From an uncultured Gammaproteobacteria bacterium (lineage in GTDB: Bacteria > Pseudomonadota > Gammaproteobacteria > Steroidobacterales > JABDMI01), in the NCBI GenBank assembly GCA_938039225.1, contig CALHVH010000179.1, positions 1-11,042 on the forward strand: DNA of 11,042 nt, in the 5' to 3' direction. Numbering within the stretch: the first letter of the stretch is position 1; every line of letters starts with the position of its first letter. The notes below the pieces were generated by a model, which ran no database searches, had not been told where the DNA came from, and saw only the letters and a list, made by a program, of their open reading frames with translations. Shown here in pieces: positions 8,448 through 11,042 of this stretch. The translations under genes and the position numbers were made by a program.

Positions 8448-9701
8448 TTATCGATCAATCTCACCGAAGACCACGTCTTGGGTACCGATTACCGCAACCA
8501 CATCAGCCAACATATGACCACGCACCATTTCATCCATTGCACTCAAGTGAGCAAAACCCGGAGCACGCACTTTCAATCTAAAGGGCTTATTGGCGCCATC
8601 AGAAATAACGTAGCAACCAAACTCACCTTTAGGATGCTCCACGGCAGCGTAAGCTTCGCCTTCTGGAACACAATAACCTTCAGTAAACAATTTGAAGTGA
8701 TGAATCATGGATTCCATGTCATCTTTCATTTCAGTACGAGTTGGTGGGGCTACTTTATGGTTTTCACTTATCACTGGACCTGGATTAGCTTTTAACCAAT
8801 CAACGCATTGTTTAATAATACGATTAGATTGACGCAATTCTTCTACACGTACCAAATAACGGTCATAACAATCACCATTAACACCAACTGGTATATCAAA
8901 ATCTAAATCGGCATACACTTCGTATGGTTGCTTCTTACGTAAATCCCATTCAATACCAGAACCGCGAATCATAGGACCCGTAAAACCTAATTGTTTAGCA
9001 CGTTCAGGAGTTACCACACCGATATTTACCGTACGTTGTTTCCAAATTCGGTTATCGGTTAATAAGGTTTCGTACTCATCAACGCAGGCAGGAAAACGCT
9101 GAGTAAAGTCATCAATAAAATCTAATAATGAACCGCTGCGTTTTTCATTAAGCAAATCAACTTCTTTTTGAGTTTTCCACTTTGACGGCTGATACTGAGG
9201 CATGCTATCTGGTAAATCACGATAAACACCACCTGGTCTATAGTAAGTCGCATGCATACGCGTGCCGGATACCGCTTCATAGCAATCCATCAAGTCTTCG
9301 CGCTCACGGAAACAATATAAGAACATGGTCATAGCACCAATATCTAAGCCATGAGCACCTAACCACATAAGGTGATTAAGAATACGAGTAATCTCATCAA
9401 ACATCACGCGTATGTATTGAGCTCTCACTGGTACATCTAAATTCATTAGCTTTTCTAAAGCCATTACATAACCATGTTCATTACACATCATGGAAACGTA
9501 ATCCAATCTATCCATGTAACCAATACTTTGGTTAAAAGGCTTACTCTCCGCAAGCTTCTCTGTTCCGCGATGCAATAAACCAATATGTGGATCGGCTTTT
9601 TGCACTACCTCGCCATCCATCTCTAAGACCAGTCGTAATACACCATGCGCGGCAGGATGTTGGGGGCCAAAATTAAGGGTAAAATTTTGAATCTCACTCA
9701 T
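8448..9701 (-). CDS. nuoD: NADH-quinone oxidoreductase subunit D (NuoD), quinone site
   Basis: Peripheral-arm subunit (mitochondrial 49-kDa/NDUFS2 homologue), related to the large subunit of NiFe hydrogenases, forming the quinone-reduction pocket with NuoB. It has 417 residues and is separate from NuoC. The start MSEIQNFTLNFGPQHPAAHG is characteristic. The quinone-headgroup histidine and tyrosine (H59 and Y108 in the bovine protein) correspond to H19 in HPAAHG and Y68 in YMDRLDYVSMM; their 49-residue spacing matches. The family signature LLHRGTEKLAE is at about 42-52. The C-terminal DVVFGEIDR is the usual ending. Nickel-ligating cysteines of hydrogenases are absent, as normal for the family. 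The start overlaps the nuoC stop by one base (TAATG), with a good AGAGGGAG site inside nuoC. Confidence 0.98.
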   Translation of the reverse strand: MSEIQNFTLNFGPQHPAAHGVLRLVLEMDGEVVQKADPHIGLLHRGTEKLAESKPFNQSIGYMDRLDYVSMMCNEHGYVMALEKLMNLDVPVRAQYIRVMFDEITRILNHLMWLGAHGLDIGAMTMFLYCFREREDLMDCYEAVSGTRMHATYYRPGGVYRDLPDSMPQYQPSKWKTQKEVDLLNEKRSGSLLDFIDDFTQRFPACVDEYETLLTDNRIWKQRTVNIGVVTPERAKQLGFTGPMIRGSGIEWDLRKKQPYEVYADLDFDIPVGVNGDCYDRYLVRVEELRQSNRIIKQCVDWLKANPGPVISENHKVAPPTRTEMKDDMESMIHHFKLFTEGYCVPEGEAYAAVEHPKGEFGCYVISDGANKPFRLKVRAPGFAHLSAMDEMVRGHMLADVVAVIGTQDVVFGEIDR

Positions 9702-10411
9702 TATGCGGCTCCCTCTTCAACTTTCTTGTCATTCTTGCCATCTAAGTTATAACGGTTATCGTGACGAATCACTTTTGGCACTAAGACACGTGGCTCAATA
9801 CTGACTGGTTCATAAGCCACACGACCTTTCTCTGGGTCGTAACGAACTTCTACGTGACCAATAAGCGGGAAATCTTTTCTGAAAGGATGACCCATAAAAC
9901 CGTAATCCGTAAGAATACGACGTAAATCCGGATGACCTTCAAAAAGGATTCCAAATAAATCAAAAGCTTCACGCTCGTACCAATTCGCCGACGCCCATAC
10001 ATCGATACAAGTTGGTACTATTGGTGGATCGCCATCAGCAATTCGTACCCGAACACGAATTCTGTGATTGTTATTCATTGATAACAAGTGATAAACAACA
10101 GCAAAACGCAAATCATTATTTTCGGCAACCAAATCATGACGATTCGAGCCACGAGTAAAACCACTACTGGTGGCTGACTGAGTTTTCCACTCACTCTCAC
10201 CATAACCTAAATAATCAACACCGCATAAATCAATCAAGGTATCAAAATCAAAATCCGGCTTATCTCTTAAACTGGTTAACGTTTCAATAAGATCTTCTAG
10301 TGCAACCTCAATGGTTATCTCACTAGCTAAACTAGAGACATCAGTGACCTTGTCTGCAAATTCTGCAGTCAATGCCTGTTTTAATTTATCTAAACGTGCT
10401 TGCTTATTCAT
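9701..10411 (-). CDS. nuoC: NADH-quinone oxidoreductase subunit C (NuoC)
   Basis: Structural peripheral-arm subunit (mitochondrial 30-kDa/NDUFS3 homologue) packed against NuoD and NuoB; it has no cofactor. It has 236 residues. The family signature is clear: NWYEREAFDLFGILFEGHPD at about 143-162, then LRRILTDYGFMGHPFRKDFP. The N-terminal half holds the variable alpha/beta region with DLCGVDYLGYG at about 61-71. Directly after this comes a polar segment of about 28 residues (71-98) before the conserved RFAVVYHLLS, which many short NuoC proteins lack. It is in frame and has no repeat character, so it reads as a lineage-specific loop. The lysine/glutamate-rich C-terminal tail (about 225-236) also encodes the nuoD ribosome site. 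The ATG lies 39 nt after nuoB with only a weak purine tract upstream. Confidence 0.97.
   Translation of the reverse strand: MNKQARLDKLKQALTAEFADKVTDVSSLASEITIEVALEDLIETLTSLRDKPDFDFDTLIDLCGVDYLGYGESEWKTQSATSSGFTRGSNRHDLVAENNDLRFAVVYHLLSMNNNHRIRVRVRIADGDPPIVPTCIDVWASANWYEREAFDLFGILFEGHPDLRRILTDYGFMGHPFRKDFPLIGHVEVRYDPEKGRVAYEPVSIEPRVLVPKVIRHDNRYNLDGKNDKKVEEGAA
9709..9716 (-). promoter_or_regulatory. nuoD ribosome binding site within nuoC
   Basis: AGAGGGAG overlaps the Glu-Glu-Gly codons near the nuoC end, 7 nt before the nuoD ATG. It supports the start that shares a base with the nuoC TAA. Confidence 0.8.
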
Positions 10412-10450
10412 TGCGTCTTTTTAATGCCTAAGTTTTTTATTAACATTCAA

Positions 10451-10969
10451 TTAAGAACGCTTAATAGTATTGGTTCGTTTAATTTTCTTTTGTAATTGGA
10501 TAATGCCGTATAACAAAGCCTCTGCAGTTGGCGGACAACCAGGTACATATACGTCTACAGGTACTATGCGATCACAACCACGTACTACGGCGTAAGAATA
10601 GTGATAATAACCGCCACCATTAGCACAAGAACCCATTGAAATAACCCAACGAGGCTCTGGCATTTGGTCATATACCTTACGTAAGGCTGGTGCCATTTTA
10701 TTAACTAATGTTCCCGCCACAATCATCACATCAGATTGTCTAGGACTAGGACGAAAAACCACACCAAAGCGATCAAGATCGTAACGAGAAGCACCAGCGT
10801 GCATCATCTCTACCGCACAACATGCTAATCCAAACGTCATTGGCCACATTGAACCAGTACGAGCCCAATTGATTAATGTATCAATCTTAGTAGTTACAAT
10901 ACCGGTCTTTTCTGCAGTACCAGGAACTGGAAAATCTTTAATGTTTTGGCTGTCAGTTGTTGCTTGCAT
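10451..10969 (-). CDS. nuoB: NADH-quinone oxidoreductase subunit B (NuoB), cluster N2
   Basis: Peripheral-arm subunit (mitochondrial PSST/NDUFS7 homologue), related to the NiFe-hydrogenase small subunit, carrying cluster N2, which donates electrons to quinone. It has 172 residues. The N2 ligands are the tandem cysteines C50 and C51 in GLACCAVEMMH, C115 in MGSCANGGGYY and C145 in VPGCPPTAEALLYGI. The complex I 20-kDa signature region (about residues 111-150) is intact. The start MQATTDSQ has a purine run (AGAAAAAA) directly upstream but no strong Shine-Dalgarno match. The N-terminal 25 residues are variable in the family, so a later start cannot be excluded; no in-frame ATG occurs before residue 41, inside the conserved core, which favours the one given. 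The C-terminal tail is basic. Confidence 0.97.
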   Translation of the reverse strand: MQATTDSQNIKDFPVPGTAEKTGIVTTKIDTLINWARTGSMWPMTFGLACCAVEMMHAGASRYDLDRFGVVFRPSPRQSDVMIVAGTLVNKMAPALRKVYDQMPEPRWVISMGSCANGGGYYHYSYAVVRGCDRIVPVDVYVPGCPPTAEALLYGIIQLQKKIKRTNTIKRS

Positions 10970-11001
10970 GTTTTTTCTACGTTATTTAGAGTTTAAGTAA
11001 A

Positions 11002-11042
11002 TTAAATCTGTGAAGCCTGTTGTAACTTTTGCGCTATGGGAC
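11002..11042 (-). CDS. nuoA: Probable 3' end of nuoA (frame not resolved)
   Basis: By established operon order, nuoA should sit directly upstream of nuoB, so its last codons probably lie at the right edge. Three minus-strand frames end here. One stops at 11034-11036 (TAG) after only two visible codons. One stops at 11002-11004 (TAA) after PIAQKLQQASQI. One stops at 10982-10984 (TAA) after a 19-residue tail ending YLNSK. I list the second because its 32-nt gap to nuoB matches the 30-39-nt gaps common in this operon. NuoA C-termini are variable, so none of these tails is diagnostic. If nuoA is not adjacent here, the stretch is simply the nuoB leader. Confidence 0.35.
   Translation of the reverse strand, partial: PIAQKLQQASQI

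Noticed and set aside
8388..8795. 135-codon plus-strand open frame running across the nuoE start and opposite the nuoD 3' part
   Set aside because: It lies entirely antisense to strongly conserved complex I coding sequence, its translation has no recognisable domain, and the opposite strand explains the composition. It is a shadow frame.
1..11042. Search for a novel system, mobile element, CRISPR array, RNA gene or internal promoter/terminator
   Set aside because: Every stretch above about 70 nt is accounted for by conserved nuo genes. The short gaps (5-39 nt) show no strong hairpin followed by a T run, no repeat array and no tRNA-like fold that I could see. The block appears to be an ordinary housekeeping operon.

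Overview
The window is one strand-uniform block of the respiratory complex I operon (NADH:quinone oxidoreductase, type I). All genes are on the minus strand, so reading from high to low coordinates gives nuoB, nuoC, nuoD, nuoE, nuoF, nuoG, nuoH, nuoI, nuoJ, nuoK and the first 613 codons of nuoL. The far right edge (about 11002-11042) probably holds the last codons of nuoA, but its frame cannot be settled here. The left edge cuts nuoL shortly before its C-terminus; nuoM and nuoN would be expected further left, outside the window.

The gene order A-B-C-D-E-F-G-H-I-J-K-L is canonical. nuoC and nuoD are separate, unlike the fused nuoCD of E. coli. The 162-residue NuoI, the 725-residue NuoG without N7 cysteines and the quinone-site residues of NuoD resemble the alphaproteobacterial/mitochondrial subunit set. 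Base composition is AT-rich (roughly 40% GC by eye). Together this suggests a proteobacterium, most likely an AT-rich gammaproteobacterium outside the enterics; the genus cannot be named from this sequence.

Functionally, 10969 down to 6591 encodes the peripheral-arm subunits NuoB, C, D, E and F: the quinone-site and N2 module (B, C, D) and the NADH-oxidising module (E, F). NuoG (4378-6555) carries clusters N1b, N4 and N5. NuoI (2784-3272) carries N6a/N6b and passes electrons to N2 in NuoB. NuoH, J, K and L are the membrane arm, which couples quinone reduction to proton translocation. Every iron-sulfur ligand set expected for this subunit type is present, as are the key charged membrane residues in H, K and L, so the enzyme looks intact and functional.

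Genes are packed with gaps of 5 to 39 nt, one 4-nt overlap (J/K) and two 1-nt overlaps (C/D and E/F). There is no non-coding stretch above about 70 nt, and I saw no promoter, terminator, tRNA, repeat array, mobile element or CRISPR. The operon promoter should lie to the right of the window. I found no undescribed system here; the findings are modest.
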